A DNA stretch of 64,000 nt from Aliishimia sp965656085 (GTDB taxonomy: Bacteria > Pseudomonadota > Alphaproteobacteria > Rhodobacterales > Rhodobacteraceae): assembly GCA_965656085.1 (NCBI GenBank), contig CBFHJA010000016.1:1-64000 (forward strand), read 5' to 3'. Numbering within the stretch: position 1 is the stretch's first letter; each line of letters begins with the position of its first letter. A model generated the notes under the pieces. That model was not told where the DNA came from, did no database searches, and saw only the letters and a list, made by a program, of their open reading frames with translations. Made by a program: the position numbers and the translations under genes. Below are positions 35,886 through 44,318 of this stretch, in pieces.

Positions 35886-35929
35886 TGTCAGTTTAACCTG
35901 ACAGTCTTGCATGTCAAATTATTTAGACA
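35886..35929. promoter_or_regulatory. Tandem PpsR/CrtJ boxes upstream of bchC
   Basis: TGTCAGTTTAACCTGACA at 35886-35903 and TGTCAAATTATTTAGACA at 35912-35929 both match TGT-N12-ACA. They are 8 bp apart, exactly the arrangement used by the light- and oxygen-dependent repressor PpsR/CrtJ at Rhodobacter bchC. The ppsR gene is not in the window. Confidence 0.85.
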
Positions 35930-35939
35930 ACTATTTTGT

Positions 35940-37079
35940 CTAGATTGGCTTACGCGCTGTCAAAACACGCGTGACATACGGGCGAAGCGGTTTTGGGGCC
36001 TCGAATTGCTCGAACCCAACCGCTCGGCACATCGCCTCGATCTCTTCGGCAGAGCGCGCGCGGCCGGTTTGCATCGCCATGGTGTAAAACGCGAAATACA
36101 CATCGCCGCTGATATCGGGACGCGCCCCGCCACCCATCGGCTCGGATACGATCAACCGCCCGCCCGGGGGCAGAGCCGCGAATACTTTGGCGAGCAGAGC
36201 CTCGACAGTTGCATCCGCATGATCGTAGAGCACCCGGATCAGAGAAATCGTGTCCGCGCCTTCCGGCAATGGATCATCGCGGAACGAGCCCGCGTGAATA
36301 CTTGCGTGCCCCGGCAGACCGGCCTCGGCAAAGGCCTGTGGCGCCGTGGCGACCACGTGCTCCAGATCGAACAAATCCAGAGAAATATCGGGCTGCGCAC
36401 CTGCAACGGCCCGAAGAAACGCTCCCGTCCCTCCGCCGATATCGAGTAACCGCGTTACACCACGGAAATCCACTTGCCGCAGTGTGTCCTGCGCGACGAG
36501 CACCTGGCTTTGTGTCATCAGGTCCGAATAGGTCTGCGCGACCTCGGGATCCTCGACCTGTGCCGCGCCGAACACATAGGGCCAGAACTGCGAAAGCTCG
36601 GTTTCTTCTGGCCCGCGCAGCAGCGCCACCGGGTCTTCGAGATCGCGGTAGAATGCCTTGTGGTGGCGAATCATCGCCTGCAAGCCCGGTACCCCTAGCA
36701 ACGCCGCGCCCTGGCGTGCGAGCGCAAAGGACCCGTTCCGGCGGCGCTTGAGAAGATGCATTGCTGCTCCGGCCTGAAGCAGGACTGTCATGCGCGGCGC
36801 CGGTATACCGGTTTCACGGCCGAGCATTTCGGGCGACTTCGGCCCACCGCGCAACCGCTCGAAAACATGCAGCTCGACCAGCGCCATCAGCGCCTGGCTT
36901 TGCACAAAGCCCTGAACGACATTGAACAGCGCTTGCCCATCGGCGCGCGCGCGGGCCCGGGTGAACGGAAAATGCGCGGCCCAGCGTTGGAACCCCGGGC
37001 GCGCCACGAGGCGATTCAGCCAGCCGCCGCGCCAATCGGGAAACTCACCGGCCAGATCAGACCCCGTCAGATCAGACAT
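35940..37079 (-). CDS. crtF: Demethylspheroidene O-methyltransferase
   Basis: 379 aa from ATG 37079, overlapping the end of crtE by 8 nt. SAM-dependent O-methyltransferase fold with LLDIGGGTGAFLRAV (cofactor loop), LIRVLYDHADA, and PPGGRLIVSEPMGG. It methylates the C1-hydroxyl of demethylspheroidene, the last step to spheroidene. N-terminal half is the helical dimerisation domain. Confidence 0.93.
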   Translation of the reverse strand: MSDLTGSDLAGEFPDWRGGWLNRLVARPGFQRWAAHFPFTRARARADGQALFNVVQGFVQSQALMALVELHVFERLRGGPKSPEMLGRETGIPAPRMTVLLQAGAAMHLLKRRRNGSFALARQGAALLGVPGLQAMIRHHKAFYRDLEDPVALLRGPEETELSQFWPYVFGAAQVEDPEVAQTYSDLMTQSQVLVAQDTLRQVDFRGVTRLLDIGGGTGAFLRAVAGAQPDISLDLFDLEHVVATAPQAFAEAGLPGHASIHAGSFRDDPLPEGADTISLIRVLYDHADATVEALLAKVFAALPPGGRLIVSEPMGGGARPDISGDVYFAFYTMAMQTGRARSAEEIEAMCRAVGFEQFEAPKPLRPYVTRVLTARKPI

Positions 37080-37944
37080 TGTGGCGACTCGGCACGACCG
37101 GCGTGACCTTCTCGGCATAAGCCTGCACCATTTGCGCCAATTGCGCTTCACCCCGGCAGGACGGGATCGACGCGATGGCCCCGCTGAGAATGTCTTTCAG
37201 ACGCTTGATCGCACCCTCCACGCCAAGCTGCGACACAGCATTGGGGCGCCCATGCAGATCATCCTGTCCGGCGGGCTTGCCAAGCGCGTCCGCGTCATAG
37301 AGCGCGTCGCGCAGATCGTCGGCGACCTGAAACGCCTCACCGATACGCGCACCAAGTTCCATCCAGGGCTCAGCCTCTTGCCCAGCAGCTACGGCCCCCA
37401 TCTGAGTGGCGGCAATGAAGAGCGCACCGGTCTTGGCCTGATGATAGGCAGAAAGGTCGACGACCTCTTCACTCTCCCACCCTTGTCCGGCGCAGATGCC
37501 GCCGGGCATGCCCGTGCGCTGTGCCAGAATGGTAATGAGTTGAGCGACCCGGCCCGGTGCAAGATGCGACTCGCGTGCGAGCACCTCGAAGGCCAGCACG
37601 ATCAGGCTGTCTCCGGTCAGGACCGCGAGCGGCTCGGAGTACTTGCGATGGACGGTTGGCTTGCCCCGGCGCATGTCGGCGTCGTCGAAACAGGGCAGAT
37701 CGTCATGCACGAGCGAGGCGCAATGGATCAATTCCAGCGCGGAGGCGGCGGCATTCGACAGGCGGGGCTGGTCATCGCCGCAGGCCAAAGCCACCGAAAG
37801 AAGGATTGTGGGACGGATTCGCGCGCCCCCCGGAGCGGTTGCATAGTCAAGCGCAGATGACAGTTTCCCGGGGACGGGACCGCGCCCTTGCCCAAGCAAA
37901 ATCGCAGCGTTTACAGCCTCTTCAATACGGGGCGTGAGGGGCAT
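37072..37944 (-). CDS. crtE: Geranylgeranyl diphosphate synthase
   Basis: 290 aa from ATG 37944. Aspartate-rich motifs DDLPCFDDADMRRG (about 85-98) and FQVADDLRDAL (about 212) bind Mg-diphosphate. The enzyme builds C20 geranylgeranyl diphosphate for carotenoids and phytol. It is divergent from crtD over 112 nt that contain two PpsR boxes, and it leads the crtEF-bchCXYZ-puf superoperon. Confidence 0.94.
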   Translation of the reverse strand: MPLTPRIEEAVNAAILLGQGRGPVPGKLSSALDYATAPGGARIRPTILLSVALACGDDQPRLSNAAASALELIHCASLVHDDLPCFDDADMRRGKPTVHRKYSEPLAVLTGDSLIVLAFEVLARESHLAPGRVAQLITILAQRTGMPGGICAGQGWESEEVVDLSAYHQAKTGALFIAATQMGAVAAGQEAEPWMELGARIGEAFQVADDLRDALYDADALGKPAGQDDLHGRPNAVSQLGVEGAIKRLKDILSGAIASIPSCRGEAQLAQMVQAYAEKVTPVVPSRHNV

Positions 37945-37965
37945 GAGCGGTCCTTTCCAGAGCGG

Positions 37966-38008
37966 TGTCAGTAGATTTATACATCTAAACTGTAAACTAC
38001 ACTGGACA
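37966..38008. promoter_or_regulatory. Tandem PpsR/CrtJ boxes between crtE and crtD
   Basis: TGTCAGTAGATTTATACA at 37966-37983 and TGTAAACTACACTGGACA at 37991-38008 match TGT-N12-ACA, 7 bp apart. They lie in the divergent promoter region and can control both crtE and crtD. Confidence 0.82.
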
Positions 38009-38056
38009 GATTTCACCTCGGAGTCAATAATTCACTCAGTGCGAAAGATATCTCTC

Positions 38057-39598
38057 ATGCCGACTCACTCTGAATCGCCCCAGAACCACGCCGTCATCAT
38101 CGGTGCGGGCATCGCTGGGCTCGCCGCTGCGATCCGGCTCGCGGCGATGGGCCTGCGCGTCACGCTGCTGGAGCGGCACGCGCATATGGGCGGCAAGATC
38201 CGCACCACCCCCAGCGCTGCAGGCCCGGTCGATGCCGGCCCGACGGTGCTGACCATGCGCCACGTCTTCGACGATCTCTTCGAGACCGCAGGCGCCCGCC
38301 TCGAAGAGCACGTGACGCTGATCCCGCAGCCGCTGCTCGCCCGGCACTTCTGGCCCGATGGCAGCACGCTCGACCTGTTCGCCGACCGCGCCCGCAGCAT
38401 CGAGGCGGTCCGCGCGTTTGGCGGCGCCCGGCTCGCATCGGAGTTCGAGCGCTTCAGTTGCCGCGCGGCAACGCTGTTCGAGGCCTTCGATGCGCCAATG
38501 ATGCAGGCCGCCAAACCAACCCTCGGCGGTCTCGTGAGGCATGTTCTCACCAAGCCGCATCTGATCCCGCAGATGTCACCTGTCTCGTCGCTCTCCGGCC
38601 TGCTGAAGTCTCAATTCTCGGACCCGCGCCTGCGGCAGCTCTTCGGACGCTATGCGACCTATGTCGGCGGCGCGCCGCATCTCTCCCCCGCCGTGCTGGC
38701 CTTGATCTGGCATGCTGAGGAATCCGGTGTGTGGGTGGTAAAGGGCGGGATGCACAAGCTCGCCGAGGCCCTCGCGGCCCTTGCGGAGCAGTTAGGTGTC
38801 GAGATCCACAGCGGCGCCCATGTGGAGCAGATCGACATCGAGCATGGCGCGGCCCAAGGCGTGCACTGTGCAGACGGCACCCGGATTGCCGCCGATCTGG
38901 TTGTCGCAGCAGGCGATCCACGCGCACTGGCCAGCGGGGCTCTCGGGCCGGACGCCGCCTGCATCGCGCAAGGCACCCTGAAAGCAAAACGCTCCTTCTC
39001 GGCCCGCGTGCACAGTTTCGCAGCAGAGGCGCACGGCCCCGCCCTCGCCCATCACAACGTCTTTTTCGCAGACCCCGGCACCTCCGAGTTCGACGATCTC
39101 GTGGCCGGACGCATCCCGACAAACCCGACCCTTTACCTGTGCGCAGAAGATCGCGGGCAAGACAGCCCGCCGCAGGGCCTTGAGCGCTTCGAAATGATCG
39201 CCAATGCCCCGGCGACCTCAGACAGGCTCCAACCAGAGGACATCACCCAATGGCATCAACGGATCATGACACGCATGGCCAGCTTCGGGGTGACGTTCAG
39301 CCCGACACCCGGAGCGGACACAGTGACGACACCTCAGAGTTTCGCCCGGATGTTTCCCGCGAGCGAGGGGGCACTCTACGGTCAGAGCCCGCACGGGCTC
39401 GTGGCCGCGTTTCAGCGCCCGACAGCGCGCACGAAAGTGACGGGGCTGTACCTGTGCGGGGGCGGGGCGCATCCGGGCGCGGGGGTTCCGATGGCGACGC
39501 TCTCCGCCCGGCATCTGGCCGAGGCGATCTGGAGCGACCGAATTTCAACATCCCCGTCGGCCCGAACGGCTATGCGTGGTGGTATGTCGACGGCCTGA
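38057..39598 (+). CDS. crtD: Methoxyneurosporene/hydroxyneurosporene dehydrogenase
   Basis: 513 aa from ATG 38057. FAD-binding Rossmann motif VIIGAGIAGLAAAIRLAAMG, and the carotenoid-desaturase end LYLCGGGAHPGAGVPMATLSARHLAE. It introduces the C3,4 double bond in the hydroxylated carotenoid. It is co-directional with crtC, whose frame overlaps its last 145 nt or fewer. Confidence 0.93.
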   Translation: MPTHSESPQNHAVIIGAGIAGLAAAIRLAAMGLRVTLLERHAHMGGKIRTTPSAAGPVDAGPTVLTMRHVFDDLFETAGARLEEHVTLIPQPLLARHFWPDGSTLDLFADRARSIEAVRAFGGARLASEFERFSCRAATLFEAFDAPMMQAAKPTLGGLVRHVLTKPHLIPQMSPVSSLSGLLKSQFSDPRLRQLFGRYATYVGGAPHLSPAVLALIWHAEESGVWVVKGGMHKLAEALAALAEQLGVEIHSGAHVEQIDIEHGAAQGVHCADGTRIAADLVVAAGDPRALASGALGPDAACIAQGTLKAKRSFSARVHSFAAEAHGPALAHHNVFFADPGTSEFDDLVAGRIPTNPTLYLCAEDRGQDSPPQGLERFEMIANAPATSDRLQPEDITQWHQRIMTRMASFGVTFSPTPGADTVTTPQSFARMFPASEGALYGQSPHGLVAAFQRPTARTKVTGLYLCGGGAHPGAGVPMATLSARHLAEAIWSDRISTSPSARTAMRGGMSTA

Positions 39599-40500
39599 GC
39601 GACTGCGGCACACGGGCGATCTCGATCATCGCCTTCATCGGTTCGGTCTTCTCGCCATGGTATCGGTGGTCGGGGCGCAAGCACCCGCAGAACCACGTCT
39701 GCATCAACGTTGCCACCTATGGCAAAGGCGGGCGCTTCACGATGACTGACCGGGGTCACACCGCCCTGCGCCAGACCGCGACCCGGTTCGAGGTCGGCCC
39801 GTCGATGCTACGTTGGGAAGACGGCGCTCTGGTGATCGACATCGACGAGGTCAGCTCACCGCCACTGATATCGCGGGTGCGCGGGCAGGTGATTATCCGG
39901 CCCGAGGCGATGACCTCGGTGGAGTTGCCACTGACGGCTGACGGGGCGCATGTCTGGCGCCCCTTCGCGCCGCGCAGCCGGATCGACGTGCAGATCGACC
40001 GGCCCGGCTGGTCATGGTCCGGCGAGGGCTATTTCGACGCCAATTTCGGAACGCGTGCGCTAGAGGAGGATTTTTCCTACTGGACGTGGGGGCGGTTCCC
40101 CACCGCAGACGGTGCCACCTGCTTTTACGATGCCGAACGGTTGGATGGCTCCACGCTCGCCGCCGCCTTCCGCTTTCGTCCCGATGGCAGCGCCGAGGAG
40201 ATTGACCTTCCGCCCAAAACCCGGTTCCGCAGAAGCCTGTGGGCCGTGAGGCGCGAAACCCGCGCCGATGCCGGGTATCAGCCGCATCAGGTGCAGAGCA
40301 TGCTCGACGCGCCGTTCTACAGCCGGTCTGCGGTGAAAACGCGCCTCAACGGGGAAGAAACCGTGGGCGTACATGAGGCCCTTGACCTGCGCCGCTTCCG
40401 CTCGCCGCTCATCAAGCCAATGCTGGCGGTCCGTGTCCCGCGCCGCGCCAACTGGGACTTCACGCGATCTTCGGAGGGGATGCGGCCTCTTCCGGATTGA
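39454..40500 (+). CDS. crtC: Hydroxyneurosporene synthase (carotenoid 1,2-hydratase)
   Basis: CrtC domain from about GYAWWYVDGLSD onward, with IIAFIGSVFSPWYRW, CINVATYGKGGRFTMTDRG, DEVSSPPLISRVRG, and FDANFGTRALEEDFSYWTWGRFP. It adds water across the C1-C2 bond of neurosporene. No in-frame ATG lies near the expected N-terminus; the marked start is a GTG at 39454 (348 aa) and may be wrong. If so, the true start lies between 39454 and about 39620. The gene overlaps crtD at its start and tspO (convergent) at its end by 41 nt. Confidence 0.85.
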   Translation: MRGRGASGRGGSDGDALRPASGRGDLERPNFNIPVGPNGYAWWYVDGLSDCGTRAISIIAFIGSVFSPWYRWSGRKHPQNHVCINVATYGKGGRFTMTDRGHTALRQTATRFEVGPSMLRWEDGALVIDIDEVSSPPLISRVRGQVIIRPEAMTSVELPLTADGAHVWRPFAPRSRIDVQIDRPGWSWSGEGYFDANFGTRALEEDFSYWTWGRFPTADGATCFYDAERLDGSTLAAAFRFRPDGSAEEIDLPPKTRFRRSLWAVRRETRADAGYQPHQVQSMLDAPFYSRSAVKTRLNGEETVGVHEALDLRRFRSPLIKPMLAVRVPRRANWDFTRSSEGMRPLPD

Positions 40501-40939
40501 GCCGCCAGACCTCGGCGTTGAGTGCGGAGGCGATGGTGACCCAAATTAGATAGGGCACAAAGAGCAGGCCCGCGATCATGTCCACCTGCCATAGAGCAAC
40601 CATGGCGCTGGCCACGCTGAGCCACAGAAAGCCAACCACGGCCATGCCGAGCTTGATCTGGCGCAGACCGAAGAAGACCGGGGTCCAGAGGCCATTGAAC
40701 GCGATCTGCATGGCCCAGAAAGCCATCGCGAGCCCGTTCTCCGGCGCTAGTGCAGCGCGTGCGCCCGCCACAGCCATACAGCCGTAAAGGATGAACCACG
40801 TGATTGGAAACACGATATCGGGCGGCGTCCAGACTGGCTTCTTGAGATTGCGATACCACTCGCCGGGCGGAAACAGCCCCCCTGTGACACCCGCTCCAAG
40901 GCAGGCGGCGAAAAAGATGCAGAACAGCAGCCAGAACAT
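40460..40939 (-). CDS. tspO: TspO/MBR-family tryptophan-rich sensory protein
   Basis: 159 aa, five membrane helices. Markers are PGEWYRNLKKPVWTPPDIVFPITWFILYGCMA and FNGLWTPVFFGLRQIKLGM. In Rhodobacter TspO binds porphyrins and lowers photosynthesis gene expression with oxygen. It lies 30 nt after crtB and shares its 3' end with crtC. Confidence 0.93.
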   Translation of the reverse strand: MFWLLFCIFFAACLGAGVTGGLFPPGEWYRNLKKPVWTPPDIVFPITWFILYGCMAVAGARAALAPENGLAMAFWAMQIAFNGLWTPVFFGLRQIKLGMAVVGFLWLSVASAMVALWQVDMIAGLLFVPYLIWVTIASALNAEVWRLNPEEAASPPKIA

Positions 40940-40969
40940 GCAGGTGAGCTAGGCGCGCCGGGCCTCAGT

Positions 40970-41971
40970 TCAAGCGGTCTGCCCACGTTGCGCATCAAGC
41001 GCGGCCAAGGTGTCGAGCAAAGCAACACTGCGCGAGCGCGGTCTGGGATCAGCGGTGGCCTCCACGAGAAACCGCACCTCTGGCAGGGGCTGTGCATAAA
41101 GCACAGCGCTTTTCGGCGCGACAAGGCTGACGGCGGACCTGGCCGCAGAGTGGCACAGCCAGCCGATCTTCTGCGCCTTGCTCGTGCGTGCGCGGGCGGA
41201 GATCGAATCGAACCCCATACGCGACAAATTCCCGCCAATGCCCGCATAGATCAGCCGCGCGGCCCAAATGCCGGGCCTTGCACCCGCAGGCAGCGCGCCA
41301 ATCCCGGCCTCTGCCCGGTAATAGAGGCGGTTTGCGTCCATCACGAGGCGCTTGGTCAGGACTTGCAGATCGCGCGAGGGTTTGGGGTCCGCAAGCAGAG
41401 CGTCCGGGTCGATCCCCTTCTCCGCCAGCCAATCCAGCGGCATGTAGAGCCGCCCCTCGCGGGCATCCTCGCCCACGTCGCGGGCAATATTGGTCAGTTG
41501 CATCGCCACGCCAAGATCACAGGCGCGAGCAAGGGCATCGGGGTCGCGCACGCGCATCAGCACGGTCATCATCGCACCCACGGCAGAGGCGACACGGGCC
41601 GAGTAGCTATAAAGGTCGCTCAGGCTTTGGTAACGGCGCTCCTCCGCGTCCCACGCCAAGCCCTCCAGCAGAGCATCGGGCAGCGCGCGCGGCATCTCGA
41701 AATCCTCCACCACAGCGGCAAAGGCCCGGTCCGGGGCCGCGTTGCGAGGCCGGCCTTGATACACCAGATCCAACCTGTCGCGCAGATGCAGAACCGACGC
41801 TGTCTTGTCGTCCTTCAGGTCAACCTCGTCATCGGCCAACCGGCAGAACGCGTAGAGCGCCAGAGACGGGTCCCGGACCTTGCGCGGCAACAGATGCGAG
41901 GCCGCGAAGAAAGACAGCGAGCCGTGGCGGATTGCCTCGCGGCAATGGTCGAGGTCTTTGGGGTCAATCAT
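40970..41971 (-). CDS. crtB: Phytoene synthase
   Basis: 333 aa. Squalene/phytoene synthase family with first aspartate motif FCRLADDEVDLKDD and second in MQLTNIARDVGEDAREGRLYMP. It joins two geranylgeranyl diphosphates into phytoene. Its ATG overlaps the crtI stop (ATGA). Confidence 0.95.
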   Translation of the reverse strand: MIDPKDLDHCREAIRHGSLSFFAASHLLPRKVRDPSLALYAFCRLADDEVDLKDDKTASVLHLRDRLDLVYQGRPRNAAPDRAFAAVVEDFEMPRALPDALLEGLAWDAEERRYQSLSDLYSYSARVASAVGAMMTVLMRVRDPDALARACDLGVAMQLTNIARDVGEDAREGRLYMPLDWLAEKGIDPDALLADPKPSRDLQVLTKRLVMDANRLYYRAEAGIGALPAGARPGIWAARLIYAGIGGNLSRMGFDSISARARTSKAQKIGWLCHSAARSAVSLVAPKSAVLYAQPLPEVRFLVEATADPRPRSRSVALLDTLAALDAQRGQTA

Positions 41972-43512
41972 CGTGGCACCACCGGATCGGGAACGAGTTT
42001 ATCGAGAACCTCAGCCGTCGAGACCACACCGGGCACGCCTGCGCCGGGATGGGTGCCCGCCCCGACCAGATAGAGCCCCTCCATCTCCTCGCTCACGTTA
42101 TGCGGGCGGAACCACGCGCTCTGGAGAATGCGCGGCTCGATGGAGAACCCGGCTCCGAACGGGCTGAGATAGCGGTCCCGGAAGGTCTCGGGTGTGAAGA
42201 CGACCTCGGTGCTGATGTGCTCGCGCAGGCCGGGCATCATTTGCTCTTCGAGCACCTTGAGCATCTTTTCCTTGTAGGCGGCCTCTTCAGTCGCCCAATC
42301 CACGCCGTTGTCATGGCCAAGATGCGGCACCGGGCTGAGCACGTAGAACGTATCGTCCCCCTCCGGCGCGACACTGGGATCGGTCACACTGGGACGGTGA
42401 ATGTAGAGGCTCATATCATCGGCGAGCTTGCCCTTCATGAAGATGTCCTTGAGCAGCCCTTTATACCGCGGCGCATTCAGGATCGTGTGGTGCCCCACAT
42501 CGGCCCATTTGCCCTTGGTGCCCTTGGTTCCGAAGTACCAAACGAAGAGCGACATGGACCAGCGCGTGCGTTTGAGCTTCTGCGATGTCCAACGCTTGCG
42601 CGGCGTATCCTTGAGGAGGCGGTCGTACGTGTGGCCGGCATCGGCGTTCGACACGACCAGGTCCGCGTCGAGATCCAGCCCGGAGGCGAGGCGGACACCG
42701 GTGGCGCGGGTGCCATCATGCCGGATCGCGTCCACTTCGGAGTTCATCAGAAGCGTGCCGCCTTGCTCGACGATGACGCGGCCCATCGCCTCAGCAACAG
42801 CCGCCAGACCGCCCATCGCGTAATGCACTCCGAATTCCTTTTCGAGGTAGCTGACGAGAATATACATCGACGTCACATGCAGAGGATCGCCGCCGATGAA
42901 CAGCGGGTGGAATGAGAAGGCCATACGCAGCCTTTCATCCGAGAACCGCTTGGCGGCATGGGCATAGACCGACCGGTCCGCGCGCAGCATCCCAAAGGTG
43001 GGCAGAACCTTGATCAGATCCCAGAGCTTGTTCATCGGTCGGCGCCCGAGGTCTTCAAAGCCGAACCAGTAGCGCTTTTCGCTGTCCTTGAGGAACTTGT
43101 CGAATCCCGCCACATCTGCGGGCGAGATCTTGCGGACCTCCTCGCGCAGCTTGTCCGTGTCCTGCTGCGCAACGAACTTGGTCCCGTCTGGCCAGCGGAT
43201 TTCGTAGAAGGGATCGAGCGCTTTGAGGTTGACGTCCTGATGGAAGTCGCGCCCGCAGGCGGCCCAGAGGTTTTCATAGACCTGCGGGACGGTCACGATG
43301 GTCGGCCCCAGATCGAAGCGGTGGCCGTCCTGCCGGATGCAAGAACCGCGCCCACCGGGAACGTCAAGCTTGTCGATGACCGTGACGCGGTAGCCGCGCG
43401 CTCCGAGTCGCATCGCCGCCGCAAGACCACCAAGGCCCGCGCCGACGACGATTGCATGTGAGGCCTCGCGCGAGGCGCTGCCGATTGATTCGATGGGATC
43501 TATACGTGTCAT
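41968..43512 (-). CDS. crtI: Phytoene desaturase
   Basis: 514 aa. FAD motif AIVVGAGLGGLAAAMRLGARGYRVTVID and C-terminal family signature LYLVGAGTHPGAGVPGVVSTAEVL. It desaturates phytoene stepwise to neurosporene or lycopene in the membrane. The start codon is inside the first of two PpsR boxes. Confidence 0.95.
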   Translation of the reverse strand: MTRIDPIESIGSASREASHAIVVGAGLGGLAAAMRLGARGYRVTVIDKLDVPGGRGSCIRQDGHRFDLGPTIVTVPQVYENLWAACGRDFHQDVNLKALDPFYEIRWPDGTKFVAQQDTDKLREEVRKISPADVAGFDKFLKDSEKRYWFGFEDLGRRPMNKLWDLIKVLPTFGMLRADRSVYAHAAKRFSDERLRMAFSFHPLFIGGDPLHVTSMYILVSYLEKEFGVHYAMGGLAAVAEAMGRVIVEQGGTLLMNSEVDAIRHDGTRATGVRLASGLDLDADLVVSNADAGHTYDRLLKDTPRKRWTSQKLKRTRWSMSLFVWYFGTKGTKGKWADVGHHTILNAPRYKGLLKDIFMKGKLADDMSLYIHRPSVTDPSVAPEGDDTFYVLSPVPHLGHDNGVDWATEEAAYKEKMLKVLEEQMMPGLREHISTEVVFTPETFRDRYLSPFGAGFSIEPRILQSAWFRPHNVSEEMEGLYLVGAGTHPGAGVPGVVSTAEVLDKLVPDPVVPR

Positions 43513-43549
43513 TGTTATTCAACATTACATGTGTCTAGTTTAGTTGACA
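43507..43549. promoter_or_regulatory. Tandem PpsR/CrtJ boxes between crtI and crtA
   Basis: TGTCATTGTTATTCAACA at 43507-43524 and TGTCTAGTTTAGTTGACA at 43532-43549 fit TGT-N12-ACA and are 7 bp apart. The first covers the crtI start codon, so binding should affect initiation at crtI as well as crtA. Confidence 0.8.
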
Positions 43550-43607
43550 ATCCACTTTGAACCTGAAACGCTCACATCAGGACGAAATCATCCGACTCAG
43601 TGCGCAC

Positions 43608-44318
43608 ATGACCCAAATTGTAAGCCTTTCCTTTTTCCGTTTCGGAAGTCTCGCCGACCGTCTGTGGGCCTTCTACATGATGGGCGCAGCGCGTCTCGCG
43701 ATGCCGCGCGTGCCCGATATTGGCTTCTGGAAGCTCTGCGGCTCCGGCACCGGCGAAGGGTTCACACCCATCCCCAACACCGCCGTCTACGCCATCCTCG
43801 CCACATGGCCCGATGCCACCGTTGCCCGCGAACGCACCCAGCATCACGCGCTGTTTGAACGCTATCACGCTCGGGCGCAGGAAAGCTGGACGGTCTATCT
43901 GCAAACCACGTCCGCCCGGGGCGCATGGTCTGGCGCGCAGCCCTTCGCAGCCGAAACCGCGCCGCGACCCGGCCCGCTCGCGGCCCTGACCCGCGCCACG
44001 GTCAAACCTGCCGTTGCCCTGCAGTTCTGGAAGCAGGTTCCAAGCATCACGCCGGTGATCGGCAGCGATCCCAATGTCGCTTTCAAGATCGGAATCGGCG
44101 AGGTGCCGCTTCTGCAGCAGATCACCTTCTCGATCTGGCCCGACAAGGCCTCTATGGCCGAATTCGCCCGTAAGGACGGCCCCCATGCCCGCGCCGTGAA
44201 GGCCGTGCGTGACGGGGATTGGTTCCGCGAAGAATTATATGCCCGCTTCGCCGTCGTCGGCGATAGTGGCTCATGGGGCGGCAAGAGCCCCCTCGACCGA
44301 TTGGAGTGCGCCGCATGA
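43608..44318 (+). CDS. crtA: Spheroidene monooxygenase
   Basis: 236 aa from ATG 43608; TTG 43557 would add 17 residues and is less likely. Markers MTQIVSLSFFRFGSLADRLWAFYMMG and FWKLCGSGTGEGFTPIPN. The enzyme adds the keto group at C2 to form spheroidenone, using oxygen. It overlaps bchI by ATGA. Confidence 0.94.
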   Translation: MTQIVSLSFFRFGSLADRLWAFYMMGAARLAMPRVPDIGFWKLCGSGTGEGFTPIPNTAVYAILATWPDATVARERTQHHALFERYHARAQESWTVYLQTTSARGAWSGAQPFAAETAPRPGPLAALTRATVKPAVALQFWKQVPSITPVIGSDPNVAFKIGIGEVPLLQQITFSIWPDKASMAEFARKDGPHARAVKAVRDGDWFREELYARFAVVGDSGSWGGKSPLDRLECAA

